From Malurus cyaneus samueli (lineage: Eukaryota > Chordata > Aves > Passeriformes > Maluridae), in the NCBI GenBank assembly GCA_009741485.1, contig CM019230.1, forward strand, positions 8,642,175 through 8,706,174: DNA of 64,000 nt, written 5' to 3'. Every line of letters starts with the position of its first letter. The stretch's first letter is position 1. Below, piece by piece: positions 48,501-61,600 of this stretch. The notes beneath the pieces were generated by a model, which saw only the letters and a list, made by a program, of their open reading frames with translations, was not told the origin of the DNA and did no database searches. A program made the translations under genes and the position numbers.

Positions 48501-49425
48501 GCCACCTCACATGTTTGGCAGAATAAATCCAAGCCCTGGGTCAAGCCACGTTTTGAGGCGGTTTTGCACAGGATGAAGACGCATTTCAGAAAGGTGGCCT
48601 TGTGGGTGTCCTGTCAGCCAGAGGATAGACACAGACAGGGAGTTGGGAGGGCAGACACCACCAGCAGGACCAGGGCACTGGGGGTGCAGTGCCCTGTGAG
48701 GAAGGCAACTCCACCACAGCCCAGCAGAGCCCCTGCCAGCAAATGCCAGCACAGCCACTGTCCAGCTGGCCACAGCTACCTTGTCAAGGCTGCTGGTAAA
48801 GGCTGAGATGAAATCCGCAGCGTTCTCTGCCTCCTCTGACGCACCATATATGGGTAACCAGCTGGCATCTACCAGAGGGGAACAGCAGGGAGGGCTGCAG
48901 AGGCTCTGGCCACAGCAGAGAGCCAAGGAGACCTACCCTCCACACAGCTCCATGCCCACCCCCCTGGCACTGCCTTTTTCCTGTGCATCTCATGACTGGA
49001 GGTGTCTGGCAGAGGAGTTGCCCTGCTGGGACTGGGAAGGCTGAGGGCCATGCTGGCAGATGGGCAGGAAAGGTCCAGAATCCCACTGCCCACACCCTGG
49101 AGCCCCTCTGCTCTGCTTTTTCTTGGGAGAGGCTGTGCTGGGGCTGGGGTCCAGCCCTGAGCTGTATTCAGATGACATTGTGCCTGGCCCCAGGGGTGTT
49201 TGTCCTGTCATTTTTCCAGCACACATGATCCTGGCACCATGCAGGGTGTGCTGGTGGGCCCCAGCCCCACCAGCCCCACAGCCACTCACCGAGCTGCAGT
49301 GGCTGCATCCTGGTTGTGTCATCGACCTCGACCTGCTCTGCAGAGCGGCTGCCCTGGGAAGAGCTGTTCTCCTCCTCCTCCTCCTCCCAGGCCTCCCTGG
49401 GGGGGGCAGGGGAGCTCTTCGACAT
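42529..49425 (-). CDS. Maestro heat-like repeat-containing (MROH) family protein, complete 19-exon gene, 766 residues
   Basis: Exons in order of transcription (high to low): 49425-49290, 48868-48780, 48610-48488, 48365-48286, 48196-48076, 47758-47669, 47341-47237, 47031-46866, 46408-46314, 45887-45738, 45553-45399, 45065-44945, 44867-44733, 44602-44426, 44199-44044, 43580-43479, 43184-43082, 42799-42740, 42665-42529. All introns are GT-AG and all phases agree, giving 2301 bases with stop TGA. The start is the first ATG after an acceptor at 49428-49427. Residues 1-45 are acidic and low-complexity (a run of glutamates). The rest is paired amphipathic helices of ARM/HEAT type. Family marks: MGKLMGRLIIF (near 270-280), AFGKYLQPSERADIVLEAIK (336-355), VGKILPLFDS (572-581), SDPQSSVRLAAVRFIG (687-702) and LQPLETDGDISISSMAAH near the C-terminus. 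Function in the family is largely unknown; the HEAT fold suggests scaffolding. The exon 6 donor (GAG|GTCTGG) is weak. Birds have many MROH genes, so I do not assign a member number. Confidence 0.9.
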
Positions 49426-49430
49426 CCTGT
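49286..49430 (-). CDS. MROH gene first coding exon (start codon, acidic N-terminus)
   Basis: ATG at 49425-49423 opens MSKSSPAPPREAW followed by six glutamates, then ENSSSQGSRSAEQVEVDDTT and MQPLQL, ending at a GTGAGT donor (exon end 49290). The glutamate run is encoded by a (CTC)n plus-strand microsatellite at about 49370-49387, so its length probably varies. One base precedes the ATG after the acceptor, so at least one noncoding exon lies further upstream. Confidence 0.8.
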
Positions 49431-50089
49431 GGGACAGACAGTATGGGGGATGCTGGGGTGGCTGTTGGGCTGGTGTCGTGGGCAGCTTTGGCAAAACACT
49501 TTGGCAAAACACTTCAGCCCCACAGGGCTGCCAGGGGTGGCGGGACAAGACATGGACTGCACTCAGGGGTTCCTGATCAGCTCCAGGCTCCTGCCTGTTG
49601 CCACCCACTGTGGGCAGCAGCCATGTTGGCGCCATGTGCTGCAGTGGGGTGTCACAAAGGGCCCCACTGTGACACAGAACCTGCCTCTGACAACGGGGCC
49701 TAGTGCTTGTTGGTGTGGAACCTGTCCCCAGCAACAGCCCCGTGACCCACCGCCCTGACAGGGAAGGGCAGGGTATCCCCCAGGGCATCCCAGAACCCGT
49801 GTTCAGACACTCTGACATGCCTTCAGGACATCCCTTTCCTTTCAGGGCACTGCAGGCCTCTCTGCAGGAGTGTAGGAGTGAAGGGGAGGATGGCAACCAC
49901 CAGGATGAAGCTCTAAGGGCCCTGGTCCTCACCCTGCTGGGAGCTCTTGTCCTCTGGTAGAGCTCAGCTGAGCAGCCACAGCTGGTGCAGGTGCTGCAGT
50001 GAGTGGGGGCCAAACTGGGACCAGTGTCCCTTCAGCACCCCAGTCAGTCACCTCTTGATGTGCTCTGGACTGGAGGGACTGGAGCTCAC

Positions 50090-50420
50090 CCAGCGCTTAC
50101 CGTGCTGAAGAGGGAAGCGCTCCAGTATGGCATTTCCTTTTTGGGGGGCAACCAGAAGACACTGGAGAAACATGCAGAAAGGAGGCTTTTGGTCTTGCCT
50201 TCCAGAATGTTCTCCATCAAGCTGCAAGGGCAGAGGAGGGACAGCTGCTGGGAGCAGCCCCTCAAGGCTTCACTCTGGGGACCCACAAGGGATGGGCAGA
50301 TCCCCCCAGAACACTGGCTGTCCCCTCACCTTGATTTTCTTTCCCAGCTCATTTCTTTCCCAGTTCATTTTCCAGAATAAATCCAGGCCCTGGGGCAGGC
50401 CGTGATTCCAGGTGGTTCTG
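50090..50420 (-). pseudogene. Partial tandem duplicate of MROH exons 3 and 5
   Basis: 50221-50101 is a near-copy of exon 5: the same 121-base length, the same acceptor (ttgcag|CTTG) and the same donor (AGCACG|GTAAGC), reading LMENILEGKTKSLLSACFSS and on to SASLFST with few changes. 50420-50330 is a decayed copy of the 3' half of exon 3 (the CAGGGCCTGGATTTATTCTG block, then a GTGAGGGGAC donor), now rich in 'gctgggaaagaaa'-type repeats. The exon 4 equivalent is missing. It lies upstream of the intact gene's start codon and lacks a complete frame, so it is read as a duplication remnant. Confidence 0.82.
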
Positions 50421-50429
50421 CACAGAGAG

Positions 50430-53400
50430 GTGACACAGAGGTTTGTTTGGCTGCTCTGAGCTGGGGGTCCCCAAGGCTGCAGGATGGGGCAGCTGCAGGG
50501 TGGGAGGAAACAGACTCCCCATGGCATCACAGCTGCTCTCAGCCCCCTGTCTCTGGGGAGGAATCGGCCCTGGAGGATTCTTTGTTCGTGCAAAGGTATT
50601 TACATTTTGAAAAAAAAAACTGGAGGAGAAAAACACCTTTTGCTCTCAGCCCTTCTCAAGCCCATTGCCTGCTCCTGGAGGGGTTTGGATATTTGTCAGT
50701 AATGACCTCAAGTGCATCATCAGCTGCAGCTCCATTACAAGGCCAGGCTGGGCTTTAGGGCTGATTTACTCAGGAGGAACCTGTGGTACCTCTGCACAAG
50801 AGCATTAAAATCCCAGGCAGTAATTCAGGGGTCAGAAAAGCCGCAGCTCGCTTTAGGGCCTCTACCCAGACATGGGGGAGCACGTACAGGAGAAGATTTT
50901 ACTGCTACCACTAATAATAGCAGCATTACTAAACCCACAAAGTACAATTACTGTTGGAGTTGAAAAATAATGAAGTAGGTAAATAATTTACAGGGTGCCT
51001 GCAAAGTAAAACGGGGAGAAGGCCTGTTTAAAACACTGCCAACTGCGACTGCTCTGAAGCAGCCCCCAGAGACTGCAGCAGTCTTCAGTTAGGTACACAT
51101 TATTTAATTGGTTTCAAGTGATTTTCTGGACTGCTAATCACCATAATGTAATTAAAAACCTGGGCAGCATGTTGAGTGCCACAGCACATTAGAGATGTTA
51201 ACCTCCTGAGAGTTCCTGTGATAGGGATGGCTGCTCCCCTTGCCTGGAGTGTGAAACACCCAGAGAGGAGACATCTGCAGGTAGGTGAAGCAGAGGGATG
51301 CCAGGCAAGTGGCCACCAGCATGCTGCAGAGTCAAGCTGAAATATTCATACACATTCTGAAAAAATGTCCACAGCTCATGAAAATACAGATTTTGAAAAG
51401 CCATGAATTTTGGGAGGGACAGTTCTTCTTACAGGCATAGGCTATCTCACTAAAAAGAGTGGGGGGAAAAGGAAAAATTAAGTTTTGCTTCACAGTTTGA
51501 GCGTTTTAACTACTCATTAAATGCTTTGTGGTCTCCAAGATCCTCATGGTGTAATAAATCTTTTTCATGTTTCTCAGGACCAGCTGAGAGCAGCTGAATA
51601 AAACCCAGCCATGCTTTCACCACTGTTTGTACAGGATAGTGGGGGGAGAAAATGTCAGAAAAAAAAAAAAAAAGGCCATTAACTCATTCCAACATTGTTT
51701 TTGATAAGTTTTCCCAAGGATCGGTTTTTGCTCAAGAAGCCTGAGCAGGTGCCAGTTCACAAATGTCTTTAAAGGAAATGTCATCATACTCACATCATGT
51801 CCTGGGCGTTTGGTGTTACATTTACCTGGGTGGATTTTTTCCTCAGAAGCTTTTCCCAAGTGATTCACTCCCTCCAAATGCTCTCTTCAAGAAGTCTCAA
51901 TCACAACAAGTCCCACATGAAGGATTATCTCCCATATCATCTTGTTACAGGGCTGTCTTAGTGGTGTCCTGGTCACACCTGGGACCTCCATGATGTAACC
52001 AAACCAGAAACCAACGTTACATGCATGACTCAAGGCAGACAAAATTACCATTTCATTCCAAAGCAGATGCTCAGTCCAGAGACTCCACCTGTCCCAGAAA
52101 AGCACACCAGAGTCCCAGCCCAGCCCTTGCAGCATCCCCCCAGTCTGTGCTGCTTTGGAGATAGAAAGGTGCCAAAAGAATAGTTGTGCACTCTTGGTCA
52201 GGGTTAACAGGCAGTGAGGCCGTGATGACCAGCACAAAGGAGGGAGAGAGACTGCAAGCTCTGATGGGTACTGGAGAACACCTCTTCCCTGGAAAGGCAC
52301 CATCAGAGCAGCTTCATCTGCCTAAAGACCTTCTGCAACATGATCCTAAAACCACAGGATTCACCCCACGGATTTCTGCTGCACAGCTCATTTCCCGCAA
52401 AGCTCCAGCTCACTGGGCTGCAGCCCATCTATGAAGGAATTTCAGATACATCGTTTGCTTTTTTGCTCGTTTAACTCCCCTTTTTATCCTGGTGTTGATA
52501 CAGTTAAACCTCAGCAGCATGACTGTGTCTGGTTTCTTGCTGAACCGCTGCTGTTTGTTTAAACATCTCATCTAGCAGATGTACCTGACATTGGTGTGAG
52601 GGGCTAACACAGAGCACTCACCCAGTTAAAGCTGCCCTTCCACTTTGCACAGTGAGTGTGAGAAGATCAAGGGGCAACTCAAACATTTCTTCACTCCACT
52701 GGCTGCAGCAGAGGTTCACAGTAGTGCAATCACTCCTTTGGCAGCATGAGAGGCAGGAGGAATATTTCCACAGGAAACAGCAATTTTGCAATAGGAGCAT
52801 GCTCCCAAATAAACAGGCTCCAGGGAGGAATTGTCACCTCTGCTGATCACTAGAACCATCACCTTGAATCTCCAGGGGCTCTGCTCTCCAGCAAGGGCAG
52901 TGGGGGCACCTGGCTCATGTTACTCAGCTCCATCTCAGCCATCCTGCAAAGGACAGGCCAAAGCCCTCCAGCTCCTTCACAGTTTGCCCCGTGCCTCTTA
53001 TTCCCCTTGTCCACATCCAGTGACCTGCAGAGATGCCAGCAGGACGGGCCAGGTGGGTGAGAGAGGCTGCAACTTCAACCACAGAGAAAACCCCAGAACC
53101 ACTTCCAGACACCACAGTCCTGAAACGCAATGAGCCTGCCCACTGTGAGAGTCTTGAAGGATTGTCTTTAAACCAGCAGGCTTTTGGTTCAGAAGGAGCA
53201 TATCCATGAGCACATCAACACCTGGGAAACCACAGTCCATGACAGTTTGTGCACTGGGGGGATATGGACTGAAATCAAATACCCTTCCAGCTCCACAGCT
53301 CACTCCAGGTCCAACAACTGAGCCAAAATTTTTGCCAAAGCACATCCAGCCCCACATACTGCAGTCACCAACTGTGATGGTGAAGCATCTCCCACCATGC

Positions 53401-54654
53401 AACAGTGCTGTTTCCACATTTAAATTTCATAGCAAATTGAAAAATGAAAACGTTTTGGCATTCCCCAAACCTATTTTGTCCAAAAGAAACAAGACTCTCT
53501 TTCCTTTCCAGGGAAAACAGGAGGTGAAACTAGAAGCTGCTATTAGAGGAAACATGAGTTGTGGTGTTCCAACCAGCTTTGGCTTTATCTTCCCCAGCCT
53601 GAGGAGTCACTGAATTGAGAATCCCCTCCTTGGTGATTAGTTTATTGCTGGGAAAAAAACAGTTGGTGTTTGTGCATTTGTTTTGTTGCCTTCTTGTGCC
53701 TTCTCAAGGTTTTCCCACTGGCTTTCCAGGCAAACACTTCCCAGCAGAGCTGAATGCAATTCAGTGTGTGCTGCTTTGGTCTTTGAAACCTTGAGCCATT
53801 TCCCTTGCTTCCCCTGTTCCCCTCAGTATTCTGGCAGTCACCGGTAGCAAACCCACACTCAGAGCAGGGATGTAACATTGAAGGAATGTTTGTCTCCTCA
53901 GAGCAGCTGTCTGGCTCACCAGGGAAGATGCCACTCATTTCTGTGGCAGCACTGCTGGCAGCTGGGACAGCAGAGCCTTTCCAAAGCTCTTCGGGAGCAT
54001 CTCCAGGCTGCAAGAACTGGGCTCGACTGGGAGGACCATGGCTGGAGAATCCAGAGAGGTTTCTTGGCCTTGGCAGCCTCCCCCAGCATTTACTGCAGAC
54101 TCTGCTCCCTTTCATGAGCACAGTCCAGGACAATTTGTCTGTCAATAGCTGTACTCCTGATTTCGTTATGAGAGGAGCACATTAAACTCTTCAGTGAGGT
54201 CCCTGGGGACTGCACTGCACACCACAGCCACTGCTTGGCTCCTGGAGACACAGCACAACCTCACAGCATAAAAACATCTCATCAGCATTTATCAGCTTGG
54301 CACAAAAATTGTCAGCCTCAAAACACTTCTCCTCGGGAAATGTCCTCCCCATGAGCAGCTCAAGCCCAAAGGCTTGCTGGCTGCACAGAGGCTGCCATCA
54401 GATGAGTGTAAATAACTTTTTTTGCCCCAGGTCTCTAAAGAAAATAGTGGCAGAATCAGATTTAAAGTTCTCATCCTTTAACTGCTCTGAGCCAGGAAGG
54501 AGCAGATAACTCCATGCTGCTGATTCTCAAACACGGCACTTCAAATTCATGGAGAATTCCTGAAGAGCTGACCAAAGAGGCTGCTCTCATGCCTGCAAAT
54601 AACTGCCCTGCAGGGCACAGCAGATGGAAAGGGCAGTGAATGAACAGTTTGTTG
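50430..54654. other. Intergenic upstream of the MROH gene; no gene seen
   Basis: The 5' noncoding exon(s) and promoter of the MROH gene may lie here but I could not place them. The frame of 167 codons at 54145-53642 (minus) has no domain or splice support. Confidence 0.45.
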
Positions 54655-54785
54655 GATCCCTGTAAGTGTTCAAGGACAAGCTGGACATGGCTTGGAGCAC
54701 CCTAGGATGGTGGGAGGTGCCCCTGCCATGGCAGGCGTTGGGACTGGATGATCTTTAAGGTCCCTTCCAACCCAAGCCTTTCTAA
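54655..54785 (+). mobile_element. CR1 LINE 3' fragment, plus orientation
   Basis: 'tgttcaaggacaagctggac', 'cccctgccatggcagg' and 'ggactggatgatctttaagg' then 'tcccttccaaccca' are the last 130 bases of CR1, ending without the usual tail repeats. Confidence 0.9.
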
Positions 54786-57700
54786 CATTAACCATACCAT
54801 TACCCTGAAATGCAGGGAACCACCTGTGTCTGCAATTCTTTATAGTAGAGCATTACCATGCCTGTGGTGAATCATGTACAAAAAATAAAAACAATTCAGC
54901 ACGTTAGTCACAAGAGATCAAAATCACTTCCTTGCATTATGACTTCACAAGCATTAATCTGCAAATCTTCTGCAAGAAATGAGGTAATTATTACCCCAAA
55001 GAAAAATTGCTCTTTATCAGATCACTTTCACAAACACAATAATAAAAGAATCACAATTTCAGTCTTTAACAAGCAAACAGGAACAAAGGTCAAGATAACA
55101 AACACAGACAATGTAGGCAGAAAAATAACTTCGCTTCCCTGAATCTGTCCCCAGGTTTTCATTCAGTGGTGTCCAATCACATGGGAAAGACTCTTCCAGC
55201 AAACTTTCCCCTGTTTGTCCCTTCCCAACAACATCACCTCTCCCTGGTCACGTATGCTTTTAGTGCCACTTTCAGGTTAAAACCTGTCCCTAAGCTTTCA
55301 TGCCTGTAACCACAGAAAGAGCCATGGACTGCCTCAGTCAATACACCAGCAGGGACACAAATAAAGTGAGGGACCTAAAAATGGGTGACAGCTGTCCCAG
55401 AGCCCCACAAATCAAAATCACAGCCAGTGAGGAGGTGACTGCAGCTGAGACCTGCTCAGCCCACGCCTGCAGCGCCACAGGCAGTTGTTTATCAGCAGAC
55501 TGTGTCCTCTGGAGCAAAGCTGAGGCTTTACAGGAGAGATCTCTGTGGAGATCAACTCATTTTCTTAACCATATCAAATTTGAAAGACGTGTTTCATTCC
55601 AAATTCAGAGGCTGAGGAAAAAGAGAGGTTAAGAATGGGACAACAAATTATCAAAAGTACAGATGGCACAATGCAATACCCCTGTGAGGGGCAGGAATAC
55701 AACACAAACACTTTAAAGGAGATTCAAATGAAGAACAAGGACATTCAACTGGAAAGAATGGGGTGACATGCTCAGAATGAATGCAAAAGGTTAACACATC
55801 CTCTCAAGTGGGAACACTTCCTTACTGATGACCTCACTTCATCTGGCCACCAGTGTTTATGTAAAAGGTAAGAATGCATCTGATCTCTTCTCAGAACTTA
55901 AGCAGGTGCCCAGGCTGATGATTCGAATGTGAACCACATGGGCACAAAACCACCAAAGGATTTTACACACACACAAACTCAAAGCTGCACACGCCATTGT
56001 AGAAATAGTTGTAATGGTGGAGGAGCATTTCAAGCACCCTAAATCTTGAGTGGTCCTCAAAAATGTTTCAACAGTTGCAGTTGATTTTTATTGATCATGA
56101 ACATTTTTACCTTCTCCAGCCAAGTATAGTGTTCCCTCCGTGATAAATGCAATGTATTTTTACACTAAAACTCTTTTAAGAACTTGCATTCATAATCATT
56201 ATAATCACAGATTGGGATTGCTGTACTTCATGGCAGAAGACCCAAGTGCCTTGCAATTAATTTTGTATTTTTATTCTCCAGCAGACTTTCCCTTCAGGCC
56301 TACAGAAATACCTCAGTACTTCCCCGAATGTGAAAATGATGTTTACACCACTCTGCTAATGAGAAAACTTCCTCTGCAATATCACTGCTGAATAACTTTC
56401 TCCTGGCTCGTGCACACACTCCTACCCATGTGCTAATTCACTCTGGAATATTAATGCCATGACTCAGTGGATGTTGAGTCACCAGTGATGCAAGGCCTGT
56501 CCCCAGAGCCCAGCTCATCCCAGCACAGCACAGCAGCAGGAGCAAACACACCCACCCAGAGCTGCTGGACAAGGGAACATCCCTCCCACACCAGCCCTGA
56601 TCTCTGGCTGGGCCACAGAAACCAGGGGGAGACAGGACCCAGGTCCTGTGCAGGAAAAGTTCTGGCTGCTCTGCAGAGGGCAAGAAAGATTTATTTGCAG
56701 CCTTCAAAGGAAAGACACCCCATTTCCAGTTATCCCATTACTGCCTCCTCATTGCAGGCAGAGCTTCTCCTCCTTTCTGCTCTCTGCCTTGACCGTCTCA
56801 GGGGCACGGGGCAGTTGTGGTTGATAAGAATCTGATGATTCCTGCTGGGACAGGGCTCCAGGTGTCTCTGTGTCCGTGGGAAGTCACCCATGTGCAGAGT
56901 GCAGCCCAGAGGAACCGTCACCACCGCAGAGACAAGGAGATCACTCATACCCTGGCAGAGACCCAGTTCCTTCCCCCAGGAACCAGCAGATGCAGGAAGA
57001 ACCTCAGACAGCCTCATCACACCATCTGGACCTTCCTTCCCTTTCCTGTTGGCAGCTCTTGGGAAGACTGAGAGCCCATTTGGCTCACTGCAGCCTCAGC
57101 CTTTGAGTTCTTGTCCTTAATTCACAGTGAAAGCTGCAGAGAGAGCACCCGAGCCTGCTCCTCCTTCCCCCTTGGGATGGACAGTGCTGCTCTGAGGATT
57201 CCCCTCAGTGGGGCAAACTCCATCTACCCAAAAGTCTCCTGCTTAGCCCCAGTGAACAGCCAGGACTTTGCCAGGGAGGAGGAATCCAAGCGGCCCTCAC
57301 CATTCTCGGAAAGGGAAATGTGAACCTGTAAAGTTTATTCACTGAGCATATTGGATTTCTTCATGATGGGAAGATCACCACTCCAATTTTCACTGGATTT
57401 TATTTATTGCTGCAACTTTCCTACTGAATATCCCACTTTAAACCTCTATTTCAGCACCCACCCTGTCCCCCAGGGACTCTGCCTCAGCTTAGCTCTGCCC
57501 CAGACAAAGCAGCCACCCCTCAAGCAATGCCCACAAAACAGAAATCATCATCCCATGGGTCACTCAGAGCTTTTGGGGGGCTGCAGATATGGGAACAGCT
57601 ATGTCAGCACTGAGGCACGAATCACACCCCAGAGTGACCCTGTTCCCAGTGAGATCCATGTCCCACCACTCCTCACAGAATCCTTGGCTTCCTCCCAGCC

Positions 57701-58496
57701 ACGAATTTGCAGCCTGACACTTTGAAAAGGCAGAGCTTCCTACTTTCCCCAATTAGGTGTTAAACTCTCCTCTCCCTGCGCCCCAGCTCACGGATAAAGC
57801 CTGAAGGCTCCAACTCGACCTGGAGCTTTTGCAAAGGAAATTTAGAGGAGCTGAATCTTTTTCAATAAGGCTTAAAAAAGGATTAAAGGAGCTGGAAGCA
57901 GGACACCGACCTCCCGAGTCTCAGCCTGGTGCCTCATTCACAGCATCAGCCTCTTGCATTCTCTGCAGTAAGAAAAATCTTCATAAAAAAGAAGTAAAAA
58001 TAGTAATACAAAGACTGCCCACATCCTGAATGCAGTTATACTCCAAAGGATTTAATTATGAATTATTCTTTTGCCATTATCAATTCATTGTGTAATAACA
58101 GCTAAGAAATCTTTGTCAATCAAATTAAACCTATTTTAGCAGAAACATTAGCAATGTTGGATGGGAAACATTGAATTTGAGGCTTTATTTTAACACTGCA
58201 CAGAGCCACATAAATTGCTCTCCACTGCAAGGAAAAAGACCAGTCTCTCCTGAACAAATGTTTCCTATATTTAAAAGGAGATAATTCAGTTTTTAAAACC
58301 TCCCCTCCTTCCCAGATGCTGGGCAAATTAACAGAAGAGACTGCAAGACAAGGCAGGGTTGGAATAACAGAGCACCACTGAGACCAGGAGCACTGAAAGT
58401 GAGGTATTGCAGGGTAGGGCTGCTGGATGGGGTAAACCAAAACTGGCAGAGGCATTAATCCAATCTGTCATCTTCATCTCTGTCTGTTTAGGAATA
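54786..58496. other. Intergenic, no gene seen
   Basis: No supported exon or well-preserved repeat. Confidence 0.5.
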
Positions 58497-58690
58497 TCAC
58501 AGAATCACAGAAGGGATTGGGTTGGAAGGGACCTTAAAGATCATCCAGTTCCAACCCTTACCACCATCCCAGGGTGCTCCCAGCCCCATCCAGCCTGGCC
58601 TTGGACACTTCCAGGGATCCAGGGGCAGCCACAGCTTCTCTGGGCTCCCCAGCCTCACACAGAAGAATTTTTTCCTAATATCCACTCTAT
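58497..58690 (-). mobile_element. CR1 LINE 3' fragment, minus orientation
   Basis: Starts 'atcacagaatcacagaaggg' then 'ttgggttggaagggacctta' and runs to 'gaattttttcctaatatcca'. Low divergence from the CR1 end suggests a younger insertion. Confidence 0.92.
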
Positions 58691-61600
58691 AGACAAAGAT
58701 TGTTGTTACAGCACCCAGAGCTGCTGTTGAGGTTAATTCCAATCCCCCAGGAGTTGCCCACCTGTGACTGAACCTGTATTCACACAGAAACCCAGCGAGA
58801 GATTTCAGAGCACCAGATTCAGATTCCAGCTGCTTTGAGCTGGTGCCTGTGATCCAACAAAAACTGTGACACCCAAACCTTGTGCCTGAAGCACAGCCCA
58901 CCCCATGCCCCAGCAGAGGGATGTGCAGGAGGCAGGGACAGCCCTGCCCTTCCCCTACAGCCCTCACATCCCCCACCTTGGCACCTGCTGCCACTGCAGG
59001 TTCCTGCCAAGCTCTGAGCAGCAGCCATTGCAAAGCACTTAAAAATCATCAAAATAAGGTAAACCCCCAAAAACTAGGGGAGCAATTTCCATCCCTCCTT
59101 ACAGTCTTTTGCTCATCACTGTCACAGATCCCACAGTGCAGCATCCCAAGGGTGACTGTAACACAAACAGCCCCGTGGGGTGTTTTCCTGTATCCCCCAA
59201 CATGATGAAGCATCACAGTCTGTTTGTTCCCTGGGATGCTGCCAAGGGGTGTGAGGCTGGGGGTTCATTCTGGGCTGGCAGCACAGCATCTTTGCATCTC
59301 AGTGATCACAAGCATTAAAAAATACAGCCTGGCTTGCATTTCTTGAGGTTGCTGACAACCCGTACATAATTGCATAGAAATTGGGAAATTAATATCTTGG
59401 TGCCTTCAGTCTGCTGCTTCAAATTCAGCACCTTCCTAAGTGACACTGGGTATGAGTATAAAATGCTGGCAAAGCTTTCTAAAACAGAGATTGATCGACC
59501 AAAGAGGGGGAAAAAAGAAAAAAAAAACGTAAATCCTGACCTTGGAAGAGGTGGTAGAGATAAAGAATTGATTATATCATAATCCTGACTAACAGGTCCA
59601 GCTATATAAAGGATGATTTCTTCACTGCTGCTGCCTCTCATACTTCAGAGAAAACATCTAATGGCAGCATTGAGATGCTGGGCAGGTTTACACTGGAAGG
59701 AATGAGAAAATTATAGCTGCTCAAGCAAGTACCATTGCTGGGCATGTGCTGATAACACAGAAAAGCCTGGGGAAAAAAAAACCAAACAAAAAAACCCAGT
59801 CTGCCAAACAAACTCCAAAGTCCACCAACCCCCACATTCCTCTCCCTACTACACTCCTCTGCCCTGCTGGATTAAGGTTTTCCAGTTTAGGGAGGGAATT
59901 ACTCAGTGAAACCTTGCCAAGATTCAGGGCCAGAGATGAGCTCCAGATGAGGAGAGATTTCCAAACTCTTTTGGAGCTCTGAGAAAGGGAGCAATCACAG
60001 CCATTCTCCAGGATGTTACACTCAGTGCCAGGCCCGGGTCTGGCTCTGGGAACTGCCCTTAGGAGGCAATTACAGGGCAGGGAAGTGATCTGGGATGTGA
60101 CACAGGGCAGAGGGTACAAATGCTCTCATTTGTAGCCCCGTGGTTCCTCCCAGCCAGTTGCACTCTCTGATCCAAAACCCTCCCGTGATCTGCAGTAGGA
60201 AAATGCAGCAACTTCTCCAAGAGTTACTCAGGGAATGAAGACTCAGAGCCCAGCTCCTGCCTGCAGAGTGAAGGATGTCACAGCCCCTGAGCAAACTCCT
60301 GCTCAGCCCAGTGCTGGCCCTTGGAAGCTGCTGGTCAGCCAGGACACAGAGCTGACACACCTGCAAGGGTCTGGCAGACACCTCTGGCCAAGACAAAGCC
60401 CCTTTGGTGGACACAGAGGCCACCCCACCCTGCTGGGGTCACCAAACCCCACAACTGCTGCCCTAAATCCATCAAGCCCAGCCACTGGCACAGCTTCCTC
60501 CTGGTCCCTACAGCCTGCTTGGGCAGGGCTCTGTGCACCAGGAATGTCACAAGCTGTCACTGACTCCTACATTTATCAGCAGGCACAGTCTGTCAGCTCA
60601 AGCATATTTTTCCATACCTTGCCTTCACCTCCTTGCAATGTGGATCAGCAGCTCCCAGCCCTCATTCCAGGCTCTGCTCCACAGGCAGAACAAACCCAGG
60701 AAAGCTGCCCTAATCCCCTCAAGGGAGATGGCCATGCTTCACCCTTCCTCCACCTGCTTAGATTCCAGATTTTCACTCTAAATAGTCAGCTCTTACTCCC
60801 AAAATCATTTAAGACAGAGCTGCAGTTAATTCCCCAGCATAATATTCAAAAATCTTTCTCTTCTCCAAGTAAAAAAGATAGCCCCTCTTCAAGAGCTTTC
60901 CCAGAGGAGGCAGAACAGGGAATGCCTTCACCCTGAGAAGGTTTCAGTGGGACAATTCAGGGTTCAGAGATTTCCATTTCCATTCTGATTGTGCATTCAG
61001 GAGAGACGAGGGCTGGCTTTGCAGCAATCCTCCTCTCCTGTCTGTGCATCCAAATGAACTGTGAAATTGGAAAGGAGGGAGTCAGAGCAGCCTCACCTGT
61101 GGCTGGTTCCTGAGTCAGCCTTGCAGCTCCCTCAGCAGCAGGAACAGCTGCCCCAATGATGCTCAGCCTCTCCCCAGCTCTGCCAGCCCAAGTGTCGTGA
61201 GAAACAGGGGGGGAGAAAAGAAAAATCAAAAAAAAATTAAGGCAAAAGCCATCCTCCTCTTCCCCTTCCCCGGTCATTTCCATTAGAGTAATAAAAAAAT
61301 CCCAGCAGCTGGTACCAAAGCTGACATGTCTGCAAGGGACCTGTGAAGAAGAACCAATGGCCTTTCTGGAGAGGACAAATGTGCCACAGTGGAAACTCAT
61401 GAGGTGCTGCTGTCAGACTGATGCAAGTTAGCACGGACTCTGTTTTGAAGAACCACTGAGACAGATGATGAAATTTGATTTCTGAACTGCTTGTTGTGAG
61501 ACAAAGAGGGTGCACATCACCCAGTGGTGTACACTGACTGCCCTCTGATATTGCTACCCACATTACACCTGAGAAAGGCTTTTGGGGAGCTCCCAGGGCT

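Noticed and set aside
49060..50013. Long frames on both strands (232 codons plus, 281 codons minus) around the MROH first exon
   Set aside because: The plus frame is antisense to the exon. The minus frame contains the real first coding exon, but its flanks are intron, shown by the GTGAGT donor and the acceptor before ATG.
60235..60936. 233-codon plus-strand open frame
   Set aside because: Low-complexity Ser/Pro-rich translation without signal peptide, domain or splice sites. Long for chance, but nothing else supports it.
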